DNA from: an uncultured Phycisphaeraceae bacterium
Lineage (GTDB): Bacteria; Planctomycetota; Phycisphaerae; Phycisphaerales; UBA1924
Assembly (NCBI GenBank): GCA_937899905.1
Contig: CALCCF010000082.1
Coordinates: forward strand, 1-59,386
Direction: 5' to 3'
DNA: 59,386 bases
In this document: in pieces, positions 45,267-54,219 of the stretch
Position numbering within the stretch: position 1 is the stretch's first letter
Layout: each line of letters starts with the position of its first letter
Notes under the pieces: generated by a model
The model's input: only the letters and a program-made list of their open reading frames with translations
Database searches by the model: none
Told to the model about the DNA's origin: nothing
Translations under genes and position numbers: made by a program

Positions 45267-46855
45267 GGTGCGATGCTATCTGGCCGAGACGCCCTCCGGC
45301 CGAAGCGCATCGCTTCTCGTGTCGCTTCGCGCACTCTCCGGGCGACCCATGGGCGGTGGATGCCGAAGCGCTCAGCCAGGGCGTCGAGTGTCCGAGGACG
45401 CTCGCCGAGTCCGAAGCGTGCCTCGAGTAGTGCCCGTTGCTCTGGTGCGAGTGCCGGCAGCCCGGCACGCAGCGCGTGGGGGGTGTCCAGGAACGACTGC
45501 CACGGGCTTACACGGTGGGTCCAATCCTCGATCCGCGCCTGAGCGAACGTGCGGCGGGCGGTCGTGGAACGGGACGCGGGCGCGTGGGTGTCGGCCATAG
45601 CGTGATCGACCGCAAGCGTGACGGCGGCGCTCAGTCGACCGCCACGGGCGGGGTCGTAGCGGTGGGCGGCTTCGGCGGCGGCAGCAATAGCCAACTGCAG
45701 CTTGGTGGCTGCCGCACGCGAGGGCAGGGTTTCGATCTCGCCGCCGAGTCGTGCTTCGATGCTTCGGAGCACGATGCTGAGCAGCGGGCGGAGGGCCTCG
45801 ACGCGGAGGCGGGCGGCCCAGAGCAGATCGGTCTCGACTGCGTCGATGGGCTCGGATCGCAGGTGCGCGGCGCTGGTTTGCGCGATGGTGCGCGCGGCTC
45901 GGACCGTGAGCGTGCGCGCGGAGGCGGTGATCGCTCGCTCCAAGGCGCGATCGGGCGTGGTCGAATCTCGCATCTCGGCGACGAGGTCGGCGAGGAGTGT
46001 CGGGCCCGGAGCGCCCACTGGGATTTCGATGATGTCGTTGTGTTCGGGCTCGGTTTCGGGTAGGTCGAGGCCGCGCAGTCGCGCGAGCCGTTGCGCATCG
46101 ATCATGCGGCGTGTTGCGGTTGTGTTCCGGCCGAGGCGGCTGGCGATCGCCGCGGGCTCGATGCATCGGTCGTGGGCCTTCAGGGCGAGCCGGCGCTGCT
46201 TCGTCGACCAGCCGGCATTGCTGCCAGAGCGCTTCAGGAGGAGCTGTCGTATCGACTCGTGGCTGCGGCCGAGCTCGGCGGCGATCGTTCGGGCGGCGGA
46301 GCTGATGGAAGATCCACCGGACTGGAGCTCGCTGGCGCGCAGGATTGCGCGCTCGCGTTCTTCGTCGCTGAGTCGTGTGAATGACCTTGCCTTACCGATG
46401 GTGGCGCCGGCGCTGGTCTCGAAGGCCGCGATCGCGTCGGGGGTGAACATGAGGCGTTGCGTGCGACCCGATCGGACGCTACGAGCGGGCAGCCCGCGTG
46501 CGCGGTAGCGGAGCACGGTGCGTTCGGCGACACCCCACTTGGCGGCGAGCTGGGCGAGGTCGAGCGAGCCCGCGGGGAGTTCCTTGGGCGTGACCTTGGC
46601 GTGGGCGCTCAGTCGCTCGACCAGGATGCCCGCATCGGCGATCGCCGTGGCACCGTCGATTCGGCCGCGCGAATCGATGGCGTAGCCCGAGGCGGTGCTC
46701 AGGAACCATCCGGCGGGCAGCGAGGCATCGGCTTCGATCGTGAACATCCCGGCTTCGAGCCGATCGATCGCGCGGAGCAGAACGTGGTGCGGGGCGCGCA
46801 GGAGCTCGGCGAGCGCGTCGGCCGCGGCCTGGCTGGAGGGCCTGCGTGAGGCCAC
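45263..46855 (-). CDS. Multi-HTH, sigma-70-like DNA-binding protein
   Basis: 530 aa. The C-terminal 60 residues resemble sigma region 4: LAPEQRALLEARFGLGE, LDALAERFGIHRPWVARRVR. About 90 residues before that is AHRYDPARGGRLSAAVTLAV, resembling the F-D-P-x-R-G-x-x-F-S part of region 2. Three further HTH-like stretches precede: LAQLAAKWGVAERTVLRYRA (MerR/excisionase-like), ARTIAAELGRSHESIRQLLL, and AAIASRLGRNTTATRRMID. It is 3 nt after mqnA and overlaps gatB by 4 nt. Whether it is a real sigma factor or a derived regulator is undecided. Confidence 0.75.
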   Translation of the reverse strand: MASRRPSSQAAADALAELLRAPHHVLLRAIDRLEAGMFTIEADASLPAGWFLSTASGYAIDSRGRIDGATAIADAGILVERLSAHAKVTPKELPAGSLDLAQLAAKWGVAERTVLRYRARGLPARSVRSGRTQRLMFTPDAIAAFETSAGATIGKARSFTRLSDEERERAILRASELQSGGSSISSAARTIAAELGRSHESIRQLLLKRSGSNAGWSTKQRRLALKAHDRCIEPAAIASRLGRNTTATRRMIDAQRLARLRGLDLPETEPEHNDIIEIPVGAPGPTLLADLVAEMRDSTTPDRALERAITASARTLTVRAARTIAQTSAAHLRSEPIDAVETDLLWAARLRVEALRPLLSIVLRSIEARLGGEIETLPSRAAATKLQLAIAAAAEAAHRYDPARGGRLSAAVTLAVDHAMADTHAPASRSTTARRTFAQARIEDWTHRVSPWQSFLDTPHALRAGLPALAPEQRALLEARFGLGERPRTLDALAERFGIHRPWVARRVREATREAMRFGRRASRPDSIAP

Positions 46856-46858
46856 CGC

Positions 46859-47752
46859 TCACTCGCTCTCGGGGGCCGCGACCGGTTGGGCCGAGGGGGA
46901 TGCAAGATCGGCCACACGGGGCGACTGGACATCGATGATGTCGTGCCTTGCGCACAAGCCGTAGAAGCGATCGATCGCTTCGCGCTCCCGAGGTCCGACC
47001 TCGTAGCGGAGCAGTTCGGCGATGTAGTGCTGGGCAAGATCGACCGGCCATCGTGCCTTCGGGGCCCATTGCTGCACGAGCCAATCGAGGCGCGTTGCGT
47101 TGTGGCGCCGCTGGCGGTCGAGCATGGCGGCCGCGAGGGCGATGCGGCGGCGGCCCTCGTCGTTGTTGAGCACTTCGGTCCGGCACATCCACGAGGCGTA
47201 CACAAACGGCAAGCCAGTGAGCTCTTTCCAGGCCTCCCCGAGGTCGAGCTGGTGTGCGTACTTGACGGCGGGCGGGCTGTGCGTGACGACCTTATCACCG
47301 ATGAGCAGCAGCGTCTCGGGCCAGCCCTCGTCGTCCTGGTTTGGTTTGGCACCGCCCAGGGCGATGCGCTCGAGCGCGTTGAACTCGAATACATCTGGTC
47401 GTGCGCCGAACCGCTCGGCCAGGAGCACGCGTGCGAGCGCGACCGAGGTGTGGCTGTCGGCGTCGACGCACAACTGCGTGACGGTCTCAAGAGGCACGCT
47501 CGAGAACAACCGAACGGTGAGCGTCGGCCCGTCGCACCCGATCATGCCGGCCGGAACGACCGACAACGGGGTCTCCGAGCCGGCGGCATCGATGATCGAG
47601 GCCAAGCCCATATCGGCCTCGCCGGTGCGCACCATCGGGGCGATGTCCGCGGGCACGGCCGGGATGATCTTCAGGCCTTCGAGCTTGTCGAGGCCTTCGA
47701 CCAATGGGGCCGTGTTGAGGTACTGCACGCAAGCGATGCGGATGGGATCCAC
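46859..47752 (-). CDS. mqnA: Chorismate dehydratase of the futalosine menaquinone pathway
   Basis: 297 aa. MqnA-like signature throughout: IACVQYLNTAPLVEGL at the N-terminus, PADIAPMVRTGEADMGLASI, LFSSVPLETVTQLCVDADSHTS-like strand, VVTHSPPAVKYAHQLDLGEA and LPFVYASWMCR. It converts chorismate to 3-enolpyruvylbenzoate. The window has no other mqn gene. It starts 3 nt downstream of the phosphatase stop, so the four-gene minus-strand run ending at gatB is probably one operon. Confidence 0.88.
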   Translation of the reverse strand: MDPIRIACVQYLNTAPLVEGLDKLEGLKIIPAVPADIAPMVRTGEADMGLASIIDAAGSETPLSVVPAGMIGCDGPTLTVRLFSSVPLETVTQLCVDADSHTSVALARVLLAERFGARPDVFEFNALERIALGGAKPNQDDEGWPETLLLIGDKVVTHSPPAVKYAHQLDLGEAWKELTGLPFVYASWMCRTEVLNNDEGRRRIALAAAMLDRQRRHNATRLDWLVQQWAPKARWPVDLAQHYIAELLRYEVGPREREAIDRFYGLCARHDIIDVQSPRVADLASPSAQPVAAPESE

Positions 47753-47755
47753 TGC

Positions 47756-48550
47756 TCAGCCTCCCGACCCGGGTTCGGCGTCCGGTCCAGAAGCGTCATC
47801 CAGCAGCGGTGGCTCCTGCGTCGTCTCGGAGGCGAGGAACTCAAGCTTATCGAAGGGCCCAGAGCGATCGCCGTTGGTTTCCATGTTGCCGGCGCCGCCT
47901 AAACCGTCGGTCGCTTGGTCGTAGGGGATGGTGCCGCCTTCGGTGTACGCGGAACGAATCTGCGGAAGCCAAGTCTCGAGCATCGGCCGCAGATAAGGGT
48001 TGTCGTCGTGGTCGTACACGTGCGTCTCGTTGTACGCCCGGTCGACATCCCAGCCGTCGTTGATCGTGCGTTGGAGGGCGATGAGGCAGCCGGTGCGCTC
48101 GCTGCCGGCCGCGCAGTGCACCCACACGGGCTGGTGGGCGGGGTCGTTCATGATGCGCAGGGCCATGACGTAGTCGTTGGGGTCGCCCGTGGCGTCGCCG
48201 ATCAGGGTGAAGCGGTAGCGCGTGACGCCGAGTTCCTCGGCGACGGCCTGCGCGGTGCGTTCTTCGTCGGATCCCTGCGTGTGGGCGCCCAGATCGATGA
48301 TGGTCTTAATGCCCATCGAGCGGACGACGCGCCGGGTTGCGTTGGGCGTTGGCTCGCCGCTGCGGTAGATCGCGCCCTCCTGGACGACGCCCCAGCGCTT
48401 GGGCCAGAAGATCTCGTGGCCCTCGTCGACGTACCAGATCAGGCCGGCCGCGAACGCGAGCAGGATCACCACGGCGATGATCCTGCCCTTCTTGGACGGT
48501 CGAGTGGGAGCGGCCTTTTCCGTTGCGGTGTCTTGTGGGGCGTCGGTCAT
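47756..48550 (-). CDS. Membrane-anchored dual-specificity/tyrosine phosphatase
   Basis: 264 aa from the ATG at 48550. One N-terminal transmembrane helix (GRIIAVVILLAFAAGLIWYV) is followed by a DSP-like domain with YRSGEPTPNATRRVV, KTIIDLGAH, and the active-site loop VHCAAGSERTG (C-x5-R). The tail is Gly/Pro-rich. The family removes phosphate from Tyr, Ser/Thr or other substrates; the target is not known. It is divergent from recR, 27 bp away, and leads the mqnA/gatB operon. Confidence 0.85.
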   Translation of the reverse strand: MTDAPQDTATEKAAPTRPSKKGRIIAVVILLAFAAGLIWYVDEGHEIFWPKRWGVVQEGAIYRSGEPTPNATRRVVRSMGIKTIIDLGAHTQGSDEERTAQAVAEELGVTRYRFTLIGDATGDPNDYVMALRIMNDPAHQPVWVHCAAGSERTGCLIALQRTINDGWDVDRAYNETHVYDHDDNPYLRPMLETWLPQIRSAYTEGGTIPYDQATDGLGGAGNMETNGDRSGPFDKLEFLASETTQEPPLLDDASGPDAEPGSGG

Positions 48551-48577
48551 GGGCGATCGTAGGAATACGATCGTGGG

Positions 48578-49273
48578 ATGCCGAATGGATCGTCCAGCCG
48601 GAGGGGGAGCCAGCGCACGGCCGCGCCCACGCCGTACCCGCAGAGCGTGCAGCGGGCGATCGATGAGCTTGCGGCCATGCCGGGCATCGGTCGGCGGACG
48701 GCGGAGCGGCTGGCGTTTTACCTGCTGAAGGGCAAGCCGGAGGTGGCCCAATCGCTGGCGAGCGCCATCGGCGAGATGCGCACCAAGGCGTCACCGTGCA
48801 CGATCTGTGGAAACTTGGCCGACGAGCCCTTGTGCCGGGTGTGTCGCGCCGCGGTGCCGCTGCCCGGCGGCGAGGCGCCGGCGCGGGATGCGTCGGTGGT
48901 CCTGGTGGTCGAGCAGCCGCGGGACTTGTTTGCGATCGAGGCCAGCGGCGCGTTCAAGGGCGTGTACCACGTGCTCATGGGCCGGCTGAGCCCGCTCGAG
49001 GGTGTCGGGCCGGGCGACATCAACATCGCCGATCTGCTTGCACGCGTGGACGATCCGAAGCGCAACGCTGGCGGGCTGCCCGTGCGCGAGGTGATCCTCG
49101 GATTGAACCCTACGCTCGAGGGCGACGCGACCGGGCTGTACCTCGCCGAGGAGTTGGGCAAGCGTGGGGTGAGCGTCAGCCGGCTGGCGCGCGGCCTGCC
49201 CAGCGGCGGCCAGATCGATTGGGCGAGTAAGGCCGTGCTCGAGGACGCGATCGAGGGGCGGCGGGGCTTCTAA
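48578..49273 (+). CDS. recR: Recombination protein RecR
   Basis: 231 aa. N-terminal HhH region ELAAMPGIGRRTAERLAFYL, a Cys4 zinc finger (CTICGNLADEPLCRVC), and a Toprim domain with VVEQPRDLFAIEASGAFKG and GLNPTLEGDATGLYLA. It supports RecFOR loading of RecA in gap repair. The 3' end overlaps the convergent phosphatase gene by 4 nt. Confidence 0.94.
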   Translation: MPNGSSSRRGSQRTAAPTPYPQSVQRAIDELAAMPGIGRRTAERLAFYLLKGKPEVAQSLASAIGEMRTKASPCTICGNLADEPLCRVCRAAVPLPGGEAPARDASVVLVVEQPRDLFAIEASGAFKGVYHVLMGRLSPLEGVGPGDINIADLLARVDDPKRNAGGLPVREVILGLNPTLEGDATGLYLAEELGKRGVSVSRLARGLPSGGQIDWASKAVLEDAIEGRRGF

Positions 49274-49764
49274 CGCTCCGGGGCGTTCGCGGCGAGTTCG
49301 TCGAGCAGGCCGGCGCAGGCGGCCATGAGCATGTCGAAGACCCGATCGAAGCCGTCGTCGCCGCCGTAGTAAGGGTCGGGCACGTCGGGGGCGGATTGGA
49401 TCGAGTGGCTTGGGTCGTAGCTGCGCATGAGGCGCAGTCGCTCAGCCGGTGCGCCCATCGACAGCAGGTTCTCGTGGTTGCTGGCGTCCATGGCGATGAT
49501 GTGCGTGAAGCGTTCGAAGTCGGCGCGTTCGATCTGGCGCGCGATGCTGGGGAGGTGGACGCCGCGCGTGGTCGCGACGGCCGATGCGCGCCGGTCCGGG
49601 CCCTCGCCGGCGTGCCAGCCGCCGGTGCCGGCCGAGTCGACGATCATGCCATCGATGCCGCGCTCGGCGGCTAGGTGCAAGAAGATGCCCTCGGCCAGTG
49701 GGCTCCGGCAGATGTTGCCCAGGCAGACGAAGAGGACGCTCGGAGGGGCGGACGGCTCGGTCAT
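49270..49764 (-). CDS. Low-molecular-weight protein tyrosine phosphatase
   Basis: 164 aa from the ATG at 49764. Active-site loop VLFVCLGNICRSPLAEG (C-x5-R-S) and the acid-loop DPYYGGDDGFDRVFDML are both present. Such enzymes often control exopolysaccharide tyrosine kinases, although no such kinase is visible here. Upstream is a terminator-like hairpin shared with the thioredoxin gene. Confidence 0.9.
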   Translation of the reverse strand: MTEPSAPPSVLFVCLGNICRSPLAEGIFLHLAAERGIDGMIVDSAGTGGWHAGEGPDRRASAVATTRGVHLPSIARQIERADFERFTHIIAMDASNHENLLSMGAPAERLRLMRSYDPSHSIQSAPDVPDPYYGGDDGFDRVFDMLMAACAGLLDELAANAPER

Positions 49765-49799
49765 TCTCGACGCTAGGCCCTTGTTGCGGCGGGCCAACG

Positions 49800-49823
49800 A
49801 AAACGCCGCCCAGTGGGGCGGCG
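49800..49823 (-). terminator. Probable terminator of the TlpA-like gene
   Basis: CGCCGCCC (49804-49811) and GGGCGGCG (49816-49823) form a GC-rich stem with a short loop. Four A at 49800-49803 read as a short U run on the minus-strand transcript. It lies 34 bp past the stop at 49858. The U tract is short, so termination may be partial. Confidence 0.65.
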
Positions 49824-49857
49824 CGAAGCAATCACGAGCTCGGGTGTTGTACGCAGA

Positions 49858-51216
49858 TCAGCCCTCGGCCTTGTCGGCGTCGTCGGCCTGCTCGAGTACG
49901 GGCGGCTCGATGCCCATCTCGGTGAGCAGCTGGTCGATCTTGCTTGTCTTCTCAGGCATCGGGGCGGCGGGGTGCAGGTTGTGGAAGCGCACCTTGCCGT
50001 CGGCATCGATGATGGCGACGTGTGGGATGCCGGCGACGCCGAAGTCCGGGTTGAAGACGTCCTGCTCGGTGAAGACGACGGGCCAGGTGACGCTGTGGCC
50101 TTCCATCACGGCGGGCATCAGGTCGTACTCCTTCTGCGCGTTACCCTCGGTATCAACCGGGCCTTCCTCGCCGGGCACGCCGTAGACGGCACCCTGCAGG
50201 CTGGTCACGCCGACGATGGTGACGGGCATGCCGGCGTAGTGGTCCTTGAGTTCTTGGACCTTGGGGAAGCTGGCGATGCACGGCCCACACCAGGTGGCCC
50301 AGAAGTCGATGACCACGACCTGGCCCTTGAGGTCCTCGAAGCTGGTGATTGAGGCATCGCTGGACCAGTTGATGGTCATCTCGGGCATGGCGTAGCCGAT
50401 GAGCTTGCCACGAGCGGCGGCGCCGTCCATGCGTGCCAGGCTGTTCTTGACGTAATCGAGCGAGGTGCCGAGCACGGGTTCGCCGGCGTCGTCTGTGGCG
50501 GTGACTGCGCTATTCATCATGGCCACGAGGCCGAGGCGGATGGCCTCGAGTTGCTCGGCCTCGACGCCGTCCATGCGGCTGATGCCGCTCCAATACATGG
50601 CGCCCTCGGTGGCCATGCTCGGCGGCGCGTCGGCGAGCATCACGCCCAGAGAGATGAATTGGTCCTTGTACTCGTCCGCGCCATCACGCAGGCCGCGCAT
50701 GAGTCCGCCGATGCCGGCGACCTTGCCCTGCTTGATGGCGTCGTGCAGCTTGGGGTGCTCGAGCACGTTCTTGACGAGCGTGGCCTGGAGTTCCGGCTCG
50801 GGCGTGCTGGTGCGCGTGGGCATGCCGCGGAGCATGAGATCGAGCGTGGCCATCTCGACCGCGTCGACCGACTTGGCATCGATGTTGGCCATGAGCTCGC
50901 CGACGCGGGCCGCGGCCATCGCGCGAGCGTCGTCGCCGTTGAAGAGCCCGGCGCGGTTGAGCTTGTTGATGCCCTCGGCGGAGATCTGGCTCATGTCGAG
51001 CGTCTTGAGGGCCTCCATCTGGGTGGCGATCCAGCTGTCGTAGGTGGCCTGTTTCGCGGCGCGGACCTCGGCCCAATTGGCCTGGTACATCTCGATGGCG
51101 GCATCGACCTTCGGGGTCGTGCTTTCGGCTTCGCCGCTGTTCTGAGCGAGGGCGACGCCCGCGCTCAGCACGAGGGCGAGGGCCGGGGCGATCATGTGGG
51201 TTGCGGTGCGACGCAT
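49858..51216 (-). CDS. Secreted TlpA-like thioredoxin-fold protein
   Basis: 452 aa. A signal peptide (ending AGVALAQN) is followed by a roughly 240-residue alpha-helical domain that I do not recognise, and then a thioredoxin-like C-terminal domain with VVVIDFWATWCGPCIASFPK (active-site Cys-Gly-Pro-Cys), VTIVGVTSLQG and GIPHVAIIDADGKVRFH. Likely periplasmic disulphide reductase or peroxidase partner. Start set by GGAG just upstream. Confidence 0.86.
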   Translation of the reverse strand: MRRTATHMIAPALALVLSAGVALAQNSGEAESTTPKVDAAIEMYQANWAEVRAAKQATYDSWIATQMEALKTLDMSQISAEGINKLNRAGLFNGDDARAMAAARVGELMANIDAKSVDAVEMATLDLMLRGMPTRTSTPEPELQATLVKNVLEHPKLHDAIKQGKVAGIGGLMRGLRDGADEYKDQFISLGVMLADAPPSMATEGAMYWSGISRMDGVEAEQLEAIRLGLVAMMNSAVTATDDAGEPVLGTSLDYVKNSLARMDGAAARGKLIGYAMPEMTINWSSDASITSFEDLKGQVVVIDFWATWCGPCIASFPKVQELKDHYAGMPVTIVGVTSLQGAVYGVPGEEGPVDTEGNAQKEYDLMPAVMEGHSVTWPVVFTEQDVFNPDFGVAGIPHVAIIDADGKVRFHNLHPAAPMPEKTSKIDQLLTEMGIEPPVLEQADDADKAEG

Positions 51217-51326
51217 GGTGGAACTCCAATCGGTGTGCGGCCTGGGCTCCGCCAGGCGTGGTTCATAGACGGTATGGGGCGGACCCTGCGATCGTGACGC
51301 GGGTCTCGCCCATTGGTGCGAAGGCG

Positions 51327-51827
51327 TTATACCTCGGTTTGGTGCTGGCCTGGGTGTGAGGACCCGGCTTGGCCGTTCTCGACATACGCCTTGATGTCCG
51401 AGAGGTCCTTCTCCATCGCTTTTCGCATGCTTCCTTTCATAAGGGGAGTCATGATCGCGCCGACAACGCGGGCGAAGAGCGTGGTTGGCACTCCGAGGAT
51501 GTCATAGCCCAGCCGGCAGCCCTGGCCGTCAGGGATCACCTCAACCTTGCTGTCGAACTTGACGCCGCAGGACAGCGCGCTCAGCGTGTAGGAATGGGGC
51601 GGATCGAAGGTGGAGACCTCCATCTCCTCGGTCGCCTGCTTGCCCATCATCGTGCGTGTCTCGCGGAATCGGGTGCCCACGCCGATGGGCGAGCCGTCGT
51701 TCGCTGGGCTGAGCATCTCGACGGCGTTGATGCCCTCGACCATGGCCGTCGCGTTCGGAAAGTCGCTCGCGGCCGCGAAGACCGCCTCCGCCGGTGCGTC
51801 GATGTGCGTGCTGAGTTGCATGCGCAT
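51327..51827 (-). CDS. START-like (SRPBCC) polyketide cyclase/dehydrase-type protein
   Basis: 166 aa from the ATG at 51827 with GAGAGGAC upstream. The SRPBCC fold opens with IDAPAEAVFAAASDFPNATAM, continues with VGTRFRETRTMMGKQATEEM and ends in a C-terminal helix KGSMRKAMEKDLSDIKAYVE. The fold carries hydrophobic ligands. No partner gene is obvious; it diverges from the carboxyltransferase gene. Confidence 0.82.
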   Translation of the reverse strand: MRMQLSTHIDAPAEAVFAAASDFPNATAMVEGINAVEMLSPANDGSPIGVGTRFRETRTMMGKQATEEMEVSTFDPPHSYTLSALSCGVKFDSKVEVIPDGQGCRLGYDILGVPTTLFARVVGAIMTPLMKGSMRKAMEKDLSDIKAYVENGQAGSSHPGQHQTEV

Positions 51828-52024
51828 GGGTGGTCCTCTCGCCCGGGCGAGTGGCCCCGGGATTCCAGTGCCAGAGTACAGGGATGTCAGTATAGTTGCC
51901 GCCCGCCGATCATGGAGCGGCTCGTGCCTCCTGGCGGTCAGCACGCCGGATATGCTCCGAGCGAACCCGCCCCAATCGGGGCCTAGACGCCCGAAACCGT
52001 GATCGCCGCCTTGGGAGCCGTGCC

Positions 52025-53761
52025 TTGCCCGACGCCACCGCCGAACCGACCCAGACGCCCGCAACGCTCCGCGAGGCCAACGAGCGCTCCCTTGTCCTCG
52101 AGGCGAACATCCGTATGGGCGGCGGGGCCAAGGCCATCGACCGGCAGCACAAGAAGGGGCGTCTCACCGCGCGCGAGCGAGTCGCGAGGTTGGTGGATGG
52201 GGCCGTGCCCGAAGACGCCCATGCGACCGAGATCCCAGGCTTCATGGAGCTCGGGCTGTGGGCGGCCGAGGGCATGTACCGCGAGCACGGAGGCGCGCCC
52301 GGGGCCGGCGTGGTCACGGGTATCGGCGAGGTGCAGGGACGCCGGCACATGATCATCGCCAACGACGCGACGGTGAAGGCCGGTGCGTTCTTCCCGATGA
52401 CGTGCAAAAAGATCATCCGAGCGCAGCACGTGGCTCGCATGGCTCGGTTGCCGCTGATTTACCTCGTCGATAGCGCGGGCGTGTACCTGCCCTTGCAAGA
52501 AGACGTGTTCCCCGATACGGACGATTTCGGGCGCATCTTTTACCTCAACAGCGTGATGAGCGCCGAGGGCATCCAGCAGACTGCGGCCATCATGGGGTTC
52601 TGTGTTGCGGGCGGGGGGTACCTACCCGTGCTGTGTGACACGCTGCTGATGACCGAGGGCAGCGGGCTGTATCTCGCTGGGCCGGCGCTCGTGAAGGCGG
52701 CCATCGGTCAGGAAGTCAGTGACGAGGAACTGGGGGGTGCGTCGATGCACGCGGCCATCAGCGGCACGATCGACTTCAAGGAGGCGGATGATGAGGCGTG
52801 CCTGACGCGCGTGCGCGAGGTGGTTGGGAAGGGAAGAGACGGAGAGACGGAGAGACGAAGAGACGGCGTTGGGGAAGGGATTGGTTCTCTCCGGTCGGGT
52901 GAGGACGTGTACGACATCTTCACCGACAAGGCCGGGCAGCAGTACGACGTGCGCGACATCCTGGCGTGCGTGGTCGATGCCCGGGCGTTGCCCAACGCTG
53001 AGGGGCACGAGAGCCTCGAGCCGGACTTTGATGAGTACAAGGCCGAGTATGGGCAGTCGCTGGTGTGCGGCTATGCGCGCATCGGTGGGCATGCCTGCGG
53101 CATCGTGGCCAACCAGTGCGAGATGACGCAGCGCACGCAGCCGGGTGGCAAGGCCGGGCCGAGCAAGGCGGCGGGCATGCCGCGTGTGATCTACGACGAC
53201 AGCGCCGATAAGGCCGCGCGGTTCATCATGGATTGCAACCAGCGGAAGATCCCGCTCGTGTTCATCCACGACACGACGGGGTTCATGGTCGGCCGCGATA
53301 GCGAGCAGGCGGGCATTATCCGCAGTGGCGCGAAGCTCGTGAACGCGATGAGCAACTGCGTGGTGCCCAAGATCGTGCTGATTACCGGTTCGAGTTATGG
53401 CGCGGGCAACTATGCGATGTGCGGGCGTGCTTTCGAGCCCTTCCTGAGCCTCGCGTGGCCGGCGGGCAAGTGCGCGGTGATGGGGGCGGCCCAGTCTTCC
53501 GGCGTGCTGGCGACCATCGAGGAACGCAGCCGCGAGCGCAAGGGCGAGGTCATCGACGAGGAGACGCATAAGCAGATCCTCGAAGCCGTGCGCGCGAGCT
53601 ACAACGAGCAGCAAGACATCCATTACGGCGCGGCTCGCGGCTGGGTCGATCGGATCATCCAGCCGCACCGCACGCGCGAGGAATTGATCGACGCGCTCGC
53701 GAGCGCGAACCAGGGTTGGGACTACTCGCGCGAGTTCAAGACGGGCATCTTGCAGACCTAA
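52025..53761 (+). CDS. Acyl-CoA carboxylase carboxyltransferase subunit (methylcrotonyl-CoA type)
   Basis: 578 aa. A TTG at 52025 is preferred: GGGAG precedes it and AIDRQHKKGRLTARERVARL begins soon after, as in MccB. Carboxyltransferase motifs include IANDATVKAGAFFPMTCKKI, PLIYLVDSAGVYLPLQ, DDFGRIFYLNSVMSAEG, FIHDTTGFMVG and GAGNYAMCGRAFEP. Residues about 270-295 are a charged insert coded by an octamer repeat. The biotin carboxylase partner is not in the window, so the substrate remains open. Confidence 0.88.
   Translation: MPDATAEPTQTPATLREANERSLVLEANIRMGGGAKAIDRQHKKGRLTARERVARLVDGAVPEDAHATEIPGFMELGLWAAEGMYREHGGAPGAGVVTGIGEVQGRRHMIIANDATVKAGAFFPMTCKKIIRAQHVARMARLPLIYLVDSAGVYLPLQEDVFPDTDDFGRIFYLNSVMSAEGIQQTAAIMGFCVAGGGYLPVLCDTLLMTEGSGLYLAGPALVKAAIGQEVSDEELGGASMHAAISGTIDFKEADDEACLTRVREVVGKGRDGETERRRDGVGEGIGSLRSGEDVYDIFTDKAGQQYDVRDILACVVDARALPNAEGHESLEPDFDEYKAEYGQSLVCGYARIGGHACGIVANQCEMTQRTQPGGKAGPSKAAGMPRVIYDDSADKAARFIMDCNQRKIPLVFIHDTTGFMVGRDSEQAGIIRSGAKLVNAMSNCVVPKIVLITGSSYGAGNYAMCGRAFEPFLSLAWPAGKCAVMGAAQSSGVLATIEERSRERKGEVIDEETHKQILEAVRASYNEQQDIHYGAARGWVDRIIQPHRTREELIDALASANQGWDYSREFKTGILQT
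52833..52864 (+). repeat. GGAGAGAC octamer repeat inside a coding gene
   Basis: Four tandem octamers (GAAGAGAC, GGAGAGAC, GGAGAGAC, GAAGAGAC) within the carboxyltransferase gene. They encode a charged, low-complexity stretch (G-R-D-G-E-T-E-R-R-R-D-G) between conserved segments. Thirty-two bp is not a multiple of three, so neighbouring changes must have restored the frame. Confidence 0.85.
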
Positions 53762-53772
53762 GGGAGGGCGTG

Positions 53773-54219
53773 ATGGTGCGCATGGGTTTGGCGATCGGTG
53801 TGATTCTGCTTGCGGTGTTCGCCTCGGCGTGCGCCGGTGGTGGGGGCCGCTCCGACACGGCGATGACGCTCACGCCCGTTGGCGAGTGGCAGTTGGTCGC
53901 CATCGAGGGCGAGGCGTTCGAGTTGCCGCAAGGGGCGAGGCTGCCCACGCTGACCGTGCGCGAGGATGGGTCCGTCGGTGGTTTGGCGGGCATCAACCGC
54001 TTCTCGGGATCCGTGGATGCCGACGCGTGGGACGATAACGGCTGGATGATGGGGCCCGCCGCGATGACACGCATGGCCGGCACGCCTGCGGCGATGGATT
54101 TCGAGAGTCGGTACATCGAGCTTCTGGGGTCGGCGGACCTTGTCTACCCGTGGCCGAAGACGATGGATCTGCTGCAGGATGGCCGGTTCCTCCTGCGGTT
54201 CGAGCGGGTCGGCGAGTGA
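53773..54219 (+). CDS. META-domain (HslJ-like) lipoprotein
   Basis: 148 aa from the ATG at 53773 with AGGGAGGG upstream. A lipoprotein signal with FASACAGG as lipobox, then a META-like domain: GEWQLVAIEGEAFELP, LTVREDGSVGGLAGINRFSG, GPAAMTRMAGTPAAMDFES and a C-terminal RFLLRFERV. HslJ-like proteins sit in the envelope and are linked to stress or drug tolerance. The 3' end overlaps the ATP-grasp gene by 4 nt. Confidence 0.85.
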   Translation: MVRMGLAIGVILLAVFASACAGGGGRSDTAMTLTPVGEWQLVAIEGEAFELPQGARLPTLTVREDGSVGGLAGINRFSGSVDADAWDDNGWMMGPAAMTRMAGTPAAMDFESRYIELLGSADLVYPWPKTMDLLQDGRFLLRFERVGE

